This document shows, one piece after another, positions 36,650 through 47,100 of a stretch of DNA of 64,000 nt (the stretch's first letter is position 1; the number at the start of each line of letters is the position of its first letter). A program made the position numbers and the translations under genes. Below the pieces are notes generated by a model that made no database searches, was not told where the DNA came from, and worked only from the letters and a program-made list of their open reading frames with translations. Source of the stretch: Streptomyces ortus (GTDB lineage: Bacteria; Actinomycetota; Actinomycetes; Streptomycetales; Streptomycetaceae); the NCBI RefSeq assembly GCF_026341275.1, contig NZ_JAIFZO010000002.1, forward strand, positions 1,128,361 through 1,192,360, read 5' to 3'.

Positions 36650-37668
36650 AGACGTTCTTCTGGGCCGCCGACGAAGGCGGCTCAGGGTTCTACCGGTGCA
36701 CCATGCCCGGCACCGGCCTCGCGTGGCGCGGCCACCAGGTCGGTGCCTCCACCGTCATGTCCGCGCCGTGGCAGGACGCCGACACCATCGTGGGCTCCCG
36801 GGTCTGCCTGCCCGGCCCGTCCCGCCTGTGGCGGCACCTCCACGACGAAGGCCGCCGCCTGGTCCTGGACCTTGACGACGACTACTTCCACATCGACCCG
36901 AGCAACGAGGCCGCCCACCGGGACTGGACGACGCGTTTGCTGCCCGGTCTGATCGACAACCTGAAGTACGCGGACACCGTGACCGTCTGCTCCGAAACTC
37001 TCGCCCAGGTCGTACGCGACTACCACGACGACGTCCGCGTCATCGAGAACGGGCTCCCCGCCCAACACCTCGGCCTGCCCCGCGACTACACCCCCGACAT
37101 GCTCACCGTGGGGTGCGCCGTCACCACCTCCACGCTCCACGAGCTGCCCCTCGCCGCCCGCGCCCTGAACCGGATCGCCGACTACAAGCCCGGCAAGGTC
37201 GAAGTCCTCCTCGTCGGCCCTACAGGACCCCAGGCGCGGGAGGCCGGCGTTCGGCACCCGCGGATCGGGACGACCGGCTGGGTCGACGGGTTCAGCGCCT
37301 ACGCGGGGTGGGCGTACCAGTTCGACGTGTGGGTCGCCCCCTATCGGGACACCGTCTTCAACCGGGCGAAGTTCCCTACGAAAGCGTTGGAGGCCGGGTT
37401 CTTCGGGATTCCGCTGATCGTGTCCGACGTCGGCGCCTACCGGGACTGGATCACCCATGAGGAGAACGGGTTCCTCGTCCCGTCCGGGCAGGAGCACCTG
37501 TTCGGGAAGTACCTGAAGCAGCTCGTCGACGACCCTGCGCTGCGGCAGTCCATGGGGATCGCCGCCCGCGCCCGCGCATCCCGCAACATCCTCCAGGCGC
37601 TGTCGCTGCGGTGGGAGGACGTGGTGGGAGACCAGTCCCTCTCTCACAGCACAGGAGCACTCCCATGA
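36646..37668 (+). CDS. GT4-like (GT-B fold) glycosyltransferase
   Basis: This 340-residue protein has a FYR-containing N-terminus, the acidic stretch RRLVLDLDDDYFHID, then NLKYADTVTVCSETLAQVV and VRVIENGLP, typical of glycosyltransferases that scan for acceptors, and a C-terminal EAGFFGIPLIVSDVGAYRDW...GFLVPSG donor-binding segment. It overlaps its neighbours by ATGA on both sides. Phage-encoded enzymes of this kind modify virion proteins or host surface polymers; the acceptor is unknown. Confidence 0.85.
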   Translation: MKTFFWAADEGGSGFYRCTMPGTGLAWRGHQVGASTVMSAPWQDADTIVGSRVCLPGPSRLWRHLHDEGRRLVLDLDDDYFHIDPSNEAAHRDWTTRLLPGLIDNLKYADTVTVCSETLAQVVRDYHDDVRVIENGLPAQHLGLPRDYTPDMLTVGCAVTTSTLHELPLAARALNRIADYKPGKVEVLLVGPTGPQAREAGVRHPRIGTTGWVDGFSAYAGWAYQFDVWVAPYRDTVFNRAKFPTKALEAGFFGIPLIVSDVGAYRDWITHEENGFLVPSGQEHLFGKYLKQLVDDPALRQSMGIAARARASRNILQALSLRWEDVVGDQSLSHSTGALP

Positions 37669-38522
37669 TCGACGGACACAAGGTCGTCGTGTGGACGCCG
37701 TACGGGCGCCGCGACACCTACAACATCCTCATCCAGTACCTGCGCCGTGACGTGGAGCGCGGCCTGATCGACGAGGTGTGGGCGTACATGAACACCGACC
37801 CGTCCGGCCAGGAGCAGGACATTGCGTACGCGCATGAGCTGGCGGCCCGGTATCCGTGGTTCCAGCTGAAGGAGCGGCCCGACGGGGTGTCCATCCACGG
37901 GCAGAAGCAGCGCAACACCGGCTACGCCTACCGGTACATGACCGACCCGGATGCGGTGTACATCCGGATGGACGACGACCTGGTGTACGTCCACGAAGAC
38001 GCTGTGGAGAACCTGACGCGGAAGCGGCTCCAGATGCCGCACGCCACCGCGATCTTCCCGGCGATCTGGAACAACGCGATCGTGTCGTGGTTCCTTCAGC
38101 AGGTCGGGGTGATCCCGAAGGAGTTCGGCGCGTGCGAGCCGTACTGCATGGACGCCACAGGGTGGGCCAACGGGCAGTTCGCCGTCGACATCCACCACCT
38201 GCTCCTCGACCACATCGAGGCAGGCACGGTGTCGGAGCTGTACACGTACCAGGACTACCCGATCAAGCCGGGCGTGCAGTTCTCCGTGTCGTGCTTCGCG
38301 TCCCTCGGCTCCCTCTACCAGAGCCTCCCTGCGGGCCCCGGGATCCTGGTGCCCGATGAGGAGGAGCACTGGCACACGGTGCACCAGCCGCAGGTGCTGG
38401 ACTCGCCGAACATCCTGATCGGGAACGCGGTCGTCTCGCACTTCACTTTCTTCCCCCAGCGGGCGATCGTCCTCGCCTCGGATGTTCTGGACCGCTACCG
38501 GGCCCTCGCCGAGAAGCTCTGA
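37665..38522 (+). CDS. GT-A-fold glycosyltransferase-like protein
   Basis: This 285-residue protein starts MIDGHKVVVWTPYGRRDTYN and contains AVYIRMDDDLVYV, a DxD-type metal/nucleotide-sugar motif, preceded by HGQKQRNTGYAYRYM. The middle segment (IFPAIWNNAIVSWFLQQVG) and the DATGWANGQFAVDIH region fit a donor-acceptor cleft. Last gene of the cassette; it converges on the tail-fibre gene with a terminator between. Confidence 0.75.
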   Translation: MIDGHKVVVWTPYGRRDTYNILIQYLRRDVERGLIDEVWAYMNTDPSGQEQDIAYAHELAARYPWFQLKERPDGVSIHGQKQRNTGYAYRYMTDPDAVYIRMDDDLVYVHEDAVENLTRKRLQMPHATAIFPAIWNNAIVSWFLQQVGVIPKEFGACEPYCMDATGWANGQFAVDIHHLLLDHIEAGTVSELYTYQDYPIKPGVQFSVSCFASLGSLYQSLPAGPGILVPDEEEHWHTVHQPQVLDSPNILIGNAVVSHFTFFPQRAIVLASDVLDRYRALAEKL

Positions 38523-38531
38523 CCTACGAGA

Positions 38532-38562
38532 GTTCGAGGGTTTCTCTATGAAACCCTCGAAC
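38532..38562. terminator. perfect 13 bp bidirectional terminator
   Basis: GTTCGAGGGTTTC (38532-38544) pairs with GAAACCCTCGAAC (38550-38562) around TCTAT. It ends both the sugar cassette (+) and the phage late operon (-). Confidence 0.95.
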
Positions 38563-38576
38563 CGGAGCCTCCGTGG

Positions 38577-39578
38577 TCAGGCGATGCGGGTGGCGCGGGC
38601 CCACGACCCCAACCCCATGCGGGTGTTCGTCGCGTTCGATACGGCCTGCGCCCACCGCAGCGTGCACGTCCCGCCGGTCGTCGTGATGACCGTGCCGGTC
38701 TCGATCGCGTGCAGCAGGTTCGTGTTCGCGTTCCGGTACCCGTAGGTCGCCGTCGTCGCGAAGCCGTGCACACCGAACCGGCCGTTGACGTCGTCACCCA
38801 GGTTGTGGGCTCCCCCGTCGCCCGCCGCAGTCGACGCCGGACCTGTCAGGGCCTTGAAGCCGGTCGCCCCGGACGGCACTGTCCAGTCCGTCGTCATCAG
38901 CCCGGTGGCCCCGGAGCCGACGAACAGATGAAACTCGACGATGTACACGGCGTTCGCCGCGAGGGTGAACGTCAGATCCGGGTCCGCCGTCAGCGTCGTC
39001 GTCGACCCACGGTCCGTCGACGCCGCCTTGTACACGTAGGCCGGCACGTTCCAGCCCGACACGGCGCCCGTCGCGGTCAGGTCCCCGCCGACGGTCAGTG
39101 TGTCGTCGGTGGTGAGGATGTTCGCTCCGCTGCGGTACAGGTTCGTGTCCCGGGTCGCCGCACCAGAGCCCCACTCGATCTTCCCGGACTGGTTCACGTT
39201 GAAGCGGGCCACAGAGTCCCCGGTCACCTGCACGTCCAGGGCGGTGCTGGTGCTGGACGGACGCTGCGACAGGAGCCTCGCGGGCACTGTGGTGGTGCCG
39301 CCGCTGCTGCTGATCGTGACGTTCGTAGCCGTCAGCGGATCCCGCCACGACCCCGACGCGGGGAGGGTCCCGTTGGACAGCAGGAAACGGCCGGTGTCGG
39401 TCTCGTAGATGTTCTGCCCCGAGTAGGGGGCGTTCGGTCGGGTCGACGACGTGCACACCGTCGTACCGACCTGCACGTCCAGCTTGTCGAGGTTGTTGTT
39501 CACGTCGGTGGTGACGTTGATGTTGTCGTTCGGGTCCGGCTTGTAGAGGCCAAGCCGTGTGGTGTTGGTGCCGGTCAT
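38577..39578 (-). CDS. phage tail fibre / receptor-binding-type protein
   Basis: This 333-residue protein begins with a short tail-attachment-like module (MTGTNTTRLGLYKPDPNDNI, then NVTTDVNNNLDKLD) and continues as beta-rich, Gly/Thr-rich repeats (TDDTLTVGGDLTATGAVSGW) with a C-terminal domain rich in Ser/Thr/Asn. The NNNLDKLD segment is typical for the N-terminus of actinophage fibre proteins. Last gene of the late operon, the usual place for host-range proteins. Confidence 0.75.
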   Translation of the reverse strand: MTGTNTTRLGLYKPDPNDNINVTTDVNNNLDKLDVQVGTTVCTSSTRPNAPYSGQNIYETDTGRFLLSNGTLPASGSWRDPLTATNVTISSSGGTTTVPARLLSQRPSSTSTALDVQVTGDSVARFNVNQSGKIEWGSGAATRDTNLYRSGANILTTDDTLTVGGDLTATGAVSGWNVPAYVYKAASTDRGSTTTLTADPDLTFTLAANAVYIVEFHLFVGSGATGLMTTDWTVPSGATGFKALTGPASTAAGDGGAHNLGDDVNGRFGVHGFATTATYGYRNANTNLLHAIETGTVITTTGGTCTLRWAQAVSNATNTRMGLGSWARATRIA

Positions 39579-39586
39579 GGCCCCTC

Positions 39587-42500
39587 CTACTTCGTGTACT
39601 TAACAGTGAGAACGGGCCTGTTCGACGAGCTGGCCCCGTCGAACCGTCCGTAGTAGACGGTGCTGCTCGACGGGCCCGGCCCCACCGCGATGCCAGTCGT
39701 GATCCCGACGGCGATCTCCCCGACCCACGAGATAGGTAGCGCGACGGTGCGCTTCCCCGGGCGCGGCCAGTTCGCGTACTGGAGCCGGTCCTGAGTGACG
39801 CGGGAGTTCGTCCACGTCGACGGGCGCGCCGAATAGTTGTGGGTGCCGAGGACCGCGGTCCCGCCGGTCGACTGGTACCAGTGGACGGCGTTCATCGTCA
39901 GCGTCACGGACTGCACCGTCGCCCCCGACACGTCGTCTGCGATCTGTGAGGCGTCGAAGCCGATCAGGCCACGCTGGTTGCCGTACGACGTGCCAGGAGC
40001 ATCGCCCTGCGCGACGTACGCGGAGTAGAAGCTGTTGTAGGCGCCGCTGCTGCTGTACGACCCGGACCAGGTCGCCGGGTACGTCTTCGTGTACGTCTTC
40101 ACCGGGGCGGTGCCGCCGCCCGTACCGGACTGTTCGACGGCCGTGTTCTGGATCAGCGGGCCCAAGTCCTCGAACGTGAGAGTGATCGGGTTGATCAACC
40201 CGCCCGTCGTCGACAGGAACGCTGTGCCGGTGCCTTCGACGCGGGCAAACGTCAGCAAGATGCGGTGCGTACCGGAGTGCAGGTTCGTGATCCCGACTGC
40301 TTTCGAGTCGTCACAAGAGAAGATCACCGACACGTGGCCGGAGTTCCGGGACGGGAACGAGTTGTCCGCGACGATCGGCAGCGAGCCACGCGCCAGCAGG
40401 TTGGAGTTGACGTCCGGGGAGATCGGCTCCGCGTCCCGGATACGCAACGCGAACACGTCCCCGACGTGGGTACCGGTCGCCTGGATGGTGGTGGTGCCGA
40501 GGCGGTACATGCGGCCGTCTTCGAGGGCGCAGTTCAGCTCCAGGACGGCCATCTCGTCGGCGCCGGTCGTCGCCGAGTCGTCCGTCGACTGGTAGGCGAT
40601 GGCGAGGAGTCCCCGGGGGAAGCGGTTGAGGATCGTCGTCATCAGGTCGTCGCCGTCGATGACGACAGCGTCAGCGGACACGGTCTGCCCGGAGATGTTG
40701 CCGTCCTCGTCGATACCTGCGAGGGCAACGCCGTCTTCCTGGAAGGTGATGTAGTTCCCCGACACCTCGGGGTCGGACGACAGGTTGATGGTCTGGGCGC
40801 CGTCTTCGTCGTACGCCTGAAGCCCTTGGGCGTTCAGCTCCAGGCGCTGCCCGGTCTCTCCGGTCCGGATGGACGCGGACAGCAGCCAGTCGGCGGTAAT
40901 CTCCCCTGCGGTGACTTTGGAGACGGACAGATCGGAGATGTGGGCGTCGTCGATCAGCTCGGCCGTCGCGGTCGCCGCGTCGGAGGCCGGGGACTTGTTG
41001 CCGTTGCGGTCGACGGCGACGACCTTCACATACCGTTCGTCGACCTCCTCGACGGGGAACGTGCCGACCACCGCGATCTGCGACCGGAGAGCTGCCCCGC
41101 ACAGGAGCCGGCCGACGAGGGTCGTCTCGTCGGGGAAGTAGGTGGGGTTGTTGGAGACGTGGATTTCCAGGTGGTTGGTGTCGGCCTCCAGGTTGAAGGT
41201 GCCGCCCGTGCTGACGCCCAGCCGGTGGACGACCTGAATCGCGATCCTGGACCCGTCGACCTCGGGTGCGGCGGGGGTCGACGGGGGGATCGTGTCGCGG
41301 GGCGCGGTGAACGCCTGCGTCACCGACCACTGCGACTTGTTCGCCGGAGTCGCCCCGTCCACGGCCCGGATCTGGAACTCGTAGATCACCGACGGAGTCA
41401 GCTCCTGAAGGAGGAACTGGTCGGTGTCCCATCCGGCGTAGAAGGTGTGCCAATCCGTACTGGTGATCGGTGCGACGCGGGGCTGATCCCACGTGAACAC
41501 TTCGTCCCACGTGCCCTGGGCGGCTTCCGTCCACGTCGCCGGATACGGGGCATCCACGTTGGGCCGCCACCGGATCTCGTAGTGGTCGCCGTCAACGATC
41601 GTCGACCCGTCCTGGTTGAGGGGCTCCGTCCAGGTGACAAGGATCTGCGCCTTCGTCTCCCCATCGGAGGACTCGTACACGTTCCCTGCAAACGTCCCAA
41701 ACACCGGGGTTGCGGGGATGCTGGTGTCGCCGTTGACCCGGTCCCCCGGCGGGGTCGTCGTCGACGAGGTAAGGGACCGGTCGTAGCCTGCGACTTTCAG
41801 GCTCGTCTCCCCCACCGCATCGAAGTCCACGTAATCGGACAGGTCGATCCACGTGCCGTCGCCGTGCCGGTACGCCACGGTCGTGCCCTGCACGATCGGC
41901 CACGTCGTCTCCAGCACCCGCAGTTTCATCGGGTTCAACCGCTGACCCCGGAACACGATCTCGTTCGCGAGGTCGTACAGACCGGCGTCCGGGTCATAGG
42001 CCCAGATGTAATCCCCGGCCGACACGTCGCCAGCAATGTCGTACTCGGTCGTCGACAGGGTGAGTTCGTCGTTGGTGCCCTGGAAGCGGCCCAGCTGAAG
42101 CCTCGCCACGGTGGCGAGCTGGGAGGGTTCAGTGTCGGAGGAGTCGATGAGACGCGTGAAGACGACGGGCTGACCGAACGGGTCGAGGTAGGGGTTCGAT
42201 GCGCCGATGTCGGCCTGGTCGACGACGGCGGTGGAGATGGCGTCGCCTTCGCCCTGCGACATTGCGATGGCGCGGGTCGTGTAGTCCTCCACGTCCCGCT
42301 TCGTGCCGAACTTTCCCGGCAGCGCCAGCAGGTCGAGGTCGTAGCCTGCATCCTTCGCGACGACGATCGTCTTCGGGACGGTGCCGTACAGGTCATCGAC
42401 CCGCCCGGCGTCCACGGTGGCGTCCCCGTTGACTCGGTATTCCACCGGGTACGTCGGCGTGCCGTACAGGTCGCAGATCGTGTCCAACGCCTGCCGGGGT

Positions 42501-42907
42501 GTCTTCCACTGGATCGTGTACGCGGCCGTCCCGGGCACCGAGTAGATCGTCCCGGCTGTCACAGCATCGGGCAGGACCGCGTTCACGGCGTTCGCGAACG
42601 TCCCCGACGCCGCAGTGACGGCGTTCTCGATGATCGGCCCCTTGCCGTCCTCGTCGCCGAGCCACACCACCATCGACGACCCGGACAGAGTGACCGACCC
42701 GTCGGAGGCGTACTCCTTCTCCCGCAGCACCCCGGTGTAGCGGGCCGCAGTGAGGAGCGTGTCGCCGTACTGCACGGGGTCCAGACGCCCCGGCAGGATC
42801 ACGAGCCGGCCGAACTCCAGCAGAGCGTCAAGGACATCCCGGGGTGTGCCTGGGGACAGGGTGACGTCCCACGCGCCGAGGATGTTTCCGATCTCGTTGA
42901 CGCTCAT
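39587..42907 (-). CDS. large minor tail protein with FN3-like and DNRLRE-like domains
   Basis: This 1106-residue protein has an N-terminal half resembling the Gp37-like minor tail/baseplate hub of actinobacterial siphophages (LTLSTTEYDIAGDVSAGDYIW, LRVLETTWPIVQG), a central fibronectin-III-like region (about residues 400-560: AQILVTWTEP...YEIRWRPN, PSVIYEFQIRAVDGA), a coiled and beta segment, and a C-terminal DNRLRE-like beta domain (GLIGFDASQIADDVSGATVQ, VTLTMNAVHWYQSTGG) ending SNRPVLTVKYTK. Start overlaps the preceding gene by ATGA. It likely sits at the tail tip and binds cell-wall sugar. Confidence 0.78.
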   Translation of the reverse strand: MSVNEIGNILGAWDVTLSPGTPRDVLDALLEFGRLVILPGRLDPVQYGDTLLTAARYTGVLREKEYASDGSVTLSGSSMVVWLGDEDGKGPIIENAVTAASGTFANAVNAVLPDAVTAGTIYSVPGTAAYTIQWKTPRQALDTICDLYGTPTYPVEYRVNGDATVDAGRVDDLYGTVPKTIVVAKDAGYDLDLLALPGKFGTKRDVEDYTTRAIAMSQGEGDAISTAVVDQADIGASNPYLDPFGQPVVFTRLIDSSDTEPSQLATVARLQLGRFQGTNDELTLSTTEYDIAGDVSAGDYIWAYDPDAGLYDLANEIVFRGQRLNPMKLRVLETTWPIVQGTTVAYRHGDGTWIDLSDYVDFDAVGETSLKVAGYDRSLTSSTTTPPGDRVNGDTSIPATPVFGTFAGNVYESSDGETKAQILVTWTEPLNQDGSTIVDGDHYEIRWRPNVDAPYPATWTEAAQGTWDEVFTWDQPRVAPITSTDWHTFYAGWDTDQFLLQELTPSVIYEFQIRAVDGATPANKSQWSVTQAFTAPRDTIPPSTPAAPEVDGSRIAIQVVHRLGVSTGGTFNLEADTNHLEIHVSNNPTYFPDETTLVGRLLCGAALRSQIAVVGTFPVEEVDERYVKVVAVDRNGNKSPASDAATATAELIDDAHISDLSVSKVTAGEITADWLLSASIRTGETGQRLELNAQGLQAYDEDGAQTINLSSDPEVSGNYITFQEDGVALAGIDEDGNISGQTVSADAVVIDGDDLMTTILNRFPRGLLAIAYQSTDDSATTGADEMAVLELNCALEDGRMYRLGTTTIQATGTHVGDVFALRIRDAEPISPDVNSNLLARGSLPIVADNSFPSRNSGHVSVIFSCDDSKAVGITNLHSGTHRILLTFARVEGTGTAFLSTTGGLINPITLTFEDLGPLIQNTAVEQSGTGGGTAPVKTYTKTYPATWSGSYSSSGAYNSFYSAYVAQGDAPGTSYGNQRGLIGFDASQIADDVSGATVQSVTLTMNAVHWYQSTGGTAVLGTHNYSARPSTWTNSRVTQDRLQYANWPRPGKRTVALPISWVGEIAVGITTGIAVGPGPSSSTVYYGRFDGASSSNRPVLTVKYTK

Positions 42908-44100
42908 CGCCGCACCCCGTAGATCCGCTCGGGCAGCGCCCCCAGGTACTGGTCCCGCAGCACCGGCGCCGTATCCCCTGCCGCTGCTGTACCGCCTCCG
43001 GCGACGGCACCGAGGAAGAAGTCCAGGCGGGTCGTCGCAGCCAGCGACAGCCCACCGGAGGCGTGCGGGGTGAAGTTGCTGGCGGAGCCGATGATGAACC
43101 GGTTCCCCGCCGCGTCGTTCCCGCTGGCCGTGACGTACTCGCCCGACGCGGGGGCCGTGTTGTTCTCCATCGTCGCGAGCCGCACCGTCAACGTGTCAGC
43201 AGTGCCCCGGTGGAGGTAGCCCTCCACGAACCGGGAACCCCGCCGCAAGGTCAGGTCCAGGTGCAGGCGTCCCGGGTTGAGGCTCTTCGTGAAGCGGACA
43301 CAGACCGCCTCCGGCTCGTTGTGGAGGAGCGTCACCGCATCCCACGACGTCACCTCGGTTGAGGTGTCGGAGAACACCCTCCACAGCTTCGACCGCCACG
43401 CCCCGCCCGTGTACGCCTGCACGTCCAGGCTCGCGGAAGCCGACGGGACCACGTTCACGAGGCCGTTCGACAGCTGCCACACCGTGGTGGAGCACTCCTG
43501 ATCCACACCGGTCAGCTCTGATCCGGCCGATCGGAACTGCACCCGGCCTCGCATGTAGTCCCCGGCTGCGCACCCCCAGCGCGGGGAGAACGTGGACGGG
43601 ACCGCCCGGTACACGGTGATCGCCCCGTCCTCCCCGGTCCTCGTCATCGAGGTGGGGTTGGTGGAGCCCGTGTAGTAGCCGTAGTGGCCGATCGGCGGGG
43701 CATGCCACCGCTCCCCCGCAAGGTTGTACGGGTTGGAGCGGCGGGCCCCCGTCAGACGCGTCTGAAGGTCTGTCTCTCCCTGGGTGCCGAGGCGGGTCAG
43801 GGACAGCTTCCAGTCGGTCTTCACGGTCGTGCCGCCGGGCCACTCCGTGAGGTCCGCGCCGACGGACTCGACGGTGTAGTAGCCGTTGCATTCGGTCTTG
43901 TTGGTGAAGGTGACCGGGACGACGGTGCCCTCCAGGGCGAGGAGGCTGTCGTGCCGGGCCATGACCTGTGCCCGGGTGAGGTCGGTGGAGGCTTCCTGCC
44001 CGTCGACGGACAGCTTCCGGGAGTCCCCTCCGGATTCCTGGACGGAGAAGACTTCCCGTAGGGCGATCCGGCCCACGGTGATCGTGCCGAAGTCACTCAT
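42904..44100 (-). CDS. distal/minor tail protein
   Basis: This 398-residue protein lies directly after the tape measure (ATGA overlap), the position of the distal tail protein. Its first about 150 residues are beta-rich with a DIT-like pattern (VESVGADLTEWPGGTTVKTDWKLSLTR), and the rest is beta-sheet-like with no enzyme motif. Assigned by position and composition. Confidence 0.7.
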   Translation of the reverse strand: MSDFGTITVGRIALREVFSVQESGGDSRKLSVDGQEASTDLTRAQVMARHDSLLALEGTVVPVTFTNKTECNGYYTVESVGADLTEWPGGTTVKTDWKLSLTRLGTQGETDLQTRLTGARRSNPYNLAGERWHAPPIGHYGYYTGSTNPTSMTRTGEDGAITVYRAVPSTFSPRWGCAAGDYMRGRVQFRSAGSELTGVDQECSTTVWQLSNGLVNVVPSASASLDVQAYTGGAWRSKLWRVFSDTSTEVTSWDAVTLLHNEPEAVCVRFTKSLNPGRLHLDLTLRRGSRFVEGYLHRGTADTLTVRLATMENNTAPASGEYVTASGNDAAGNRFIIGSASNFTPHASGGLSLAATTRLDFFLGAVAGGGTAAAGDTAPVLRDQYLGALPERIYGVRR

Positions 44101-47100
44101 CGGTGCGCCCTCTCCTTCTTACGGATCTCTTCACGCATGTCATCGACGAGCCACTTCGCGGCCTGCTTCGCCTGCTCACGCGTCGGCGGGAACGTCGAGT
44201 TGAAGTGGACGTGGACTTCCATGGGGTCGCCCGTGTTCGCGAACCGTTCGATCGCCGACCACTGCTCGTTCGTCAGGATCGCCTCAGGCTTGCCGGTCTT
44301 GTTGACGGCGAGCGTCGACCCCGGGGGCAGCCAGCCGCCCGCGTCGTAGCCGCCCGGCCGGTTCAGCCCGGCCAGCGACCCGTACCGCTTGTTCGCATAG
44401 TTCAGGCCCGCGTGGATGTTCGCGTTCGGCTGGACCGACACCCCGTACTTCTTCGGGCCCGTGTTCCGGTGCGACCCGGCGTAGGCGTCGAACGTCCCCC
44501 GGATGACCTGCATCAACCCGACACTCGGGTGCCCGGCATGCCAGTTGGAATCCCACTTGTTGACGACGTTCGGGTCGCCGCCCGACTCCTGGTTCATGCG
44601 GCGCAGCACCGTGTCCTGCCAACCCGTGGACAGGCCCAGGTGCTTCAGCTCCTTGATAACGTGCGGACGCCACCTCGCGACGCCTGTGCCCTTCGCGGAC
44701 CAGTCCCCGCCACTGGACTTGGCGGGCTTGTACCCGTACCAGTCGGTGAAGAGACTGCTGTTGTAGCCGCGTGCCCGAGGACCGACGAGGACACCGTCCC
44801 CGCCACGGGACTCCACATTGACCCCGCCGAGAGTTCCGGCCGTGTGGCCCTTGCCCCGGTTGGTGATACCGACCTGGAACGGCGACTTCAGGTGCCGCAC
44901 CCACCCAGACGGGGCGCGCGCACCGGAGAACGAGAACGTCGACCAGATCCGACCGTTCGGGTTCTTCCCGTCGATTTTCTTCTGGATACCGCCCATGAAC
45001 CCCGAGTTGTGCACGACGACGCCGTCTGCCACGAAGTTGTGTGCACCTGCTACTTCGAGGTCATAAGTGTCCTGGATACCTTCCTCCGTGACCTCCAGAA
45101 CCTTGGCCACCGTGAAGTCGCTAGCGTCCAGCCACGCGGCCAGACCGGGGTTACGGCGGAAGACAACCTCGCCACGACCTACGCCCGGCCACACCGTGAA
45201 GGAGTGCAGCGGCCGAGCGTTCTTGACCTCGACGCCCTTGATGGTGATCGGCTTCGTCCTGTAGTTCGTGGTGATATTGGAGACAGGCTGGCCCAGCATC
45301 ATGTGCATAGCTCGGACGTCTTCCAGCAGCTCCCGCGAGGCCGAGGCGTACGTTCGATCTCCATGCTTCGCCGGATCTGCCGGCCGGTGTCCGTCAGCAG
45401 CGCAGTAACCATCGAGGAACGCCTGTTGCAATGCTTCGTTCCACGCCCAGACAGCTGAAGGGACCCGCTTATTCGGGCCGGGAAGCCGCAACCCCATCGC
45501 CTCAAGCGTCTGAACGAGCGACACGCTCGATGCCACGACGCCATGCTTCTTAGAAGTAAAGCTGTTCACGCCGAGGGACCGGAAAATGCGCTGCGCTCGC
45601 ACGCTGTTGTCGTTGTAAACGCAGATGCGGATGGTGTTGTTGGTCAAATAGCCGTCACCGACGAAGAGGCCCAGCAACCACGCCACGTCCTCCGTAACAT
45701 CAGTACCGTCCGGCAACGTCGGCTGCTCGACCGAAACCGTGTCCATTGCGCGAGGCTGCACCAAGAGATCACCACGCTGGAGTTCGTCCAAGCGAGCCCA
45801 CTCAACGTCGAACTTTGCGAGAGTTCGCTCACCGCGACTACCGCCAGTCACTGGGCGGGACGGTTCGACCTGCACGATGCGCATGAACGGGTGATTGGCC
45901 GACGCGACGACATTTCGATTCCTGGTACGCACCTTGAGCACTCGTTGCGTCTCGGATTGCCACGCCGCTGTCACCGTCTGCGGCGTGAGCCTTCCGTCGA
46001 CGTAGGCATACACCTCGTCGCCCGCGCGGACATCTTGGATAGGGGTCGCCCCATTGGGTCCATAAATCCTCACAGTTCCAACAAGGCAGCAATCCCAGCT
46101 GGGATTCCCCGCGCCGCCCCACTGGTACGGCTTCCCTGCCTGCGTACGCGCCCACTTCAGCGCGGCAGCAACATCCCCGCCGCCGGAAGACTCCTCGTCC
46201 TTGCCCTTCAGCCACGACAGGATGCCCTTCCCGTACTTCTGCGGGACGGCCTTCATCATCTTGCCGAACCCCGTGGATGCGCCCGGGATCTTGTCCAGCA
46301 GACCGGTCACGATCTTCATACCGGCCTTGAAGAACGGCTCCAACGCACCGGCTGCGAGGTCGCCGGCCTTGTCCTTCATCCACCCGCCGACGGCCGAGGC
46401 CGCCCCGGTGACCTTGCCGATGCCGCCCTTGATGGCGCCGCCGACCTTCCCGAGGATGCCGCCCTCGTCCATCAACTGCGTCCCGGCCCGCTCGTACAGG
46501 CCCAGGGCGCGCTTGCGGTGCTTCGGGTCGGTGGGGATCACGTACTCGGGGTAGTTCGGGTTGCCCTCGCCGACGATCGCCGTCGGCGCGTTGAAGACGC
46601 CCGGCTCCGTACCGACGGTGCCACCAGCGGCGAGCTTCTTCACGCTGGGGAGCTTGTCCATGCCGACGAACCCGGCGACCTTGTCCCACAGGCCCTTGAT
46701 GCCGGTCTTGTAGATCGGGTCGATGACGTAGTTGATGGGCTTCTTGACGACGCCCTGGACCTTTTCCCAGGTTTCCTTGATGCCGTCCTTCGCCGCGGTG
46801 AATGCCGTCTTCACCTTGTCCTTGAATTCGGTGACCTTGCTCAGCACCTTGCTCACCAGGTCGGTGGTCTTCGTACGGATCGCGGACCAGGCGTCCGACC
46901 AGGTCTTCGTGATGCTGTTCTTGACGTCGGTGAACTTGCCGCGCAGCGACGAGAATGAGTCCGTGACCTTCTTGCTGATCGCGGACCAGGCGTCGGACAG
47001 CTTCGTACGGATCGCACCCCATGCGTCGGACCACGTTTTGGTGATGGCGTGCTTCAGGTCAGTGAACTTCTTCCGCAGCCACGCGAAGGCTTCCGTGACC

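Noticed and set aside
40265..42922. 885-residue plus-strand frame opposite the minor tail gene
   Set aside because: Composition is the typical antisense pattern (Val/Arg/Asp/His) and no family motif is seen; the minus strand reads as tail protein.
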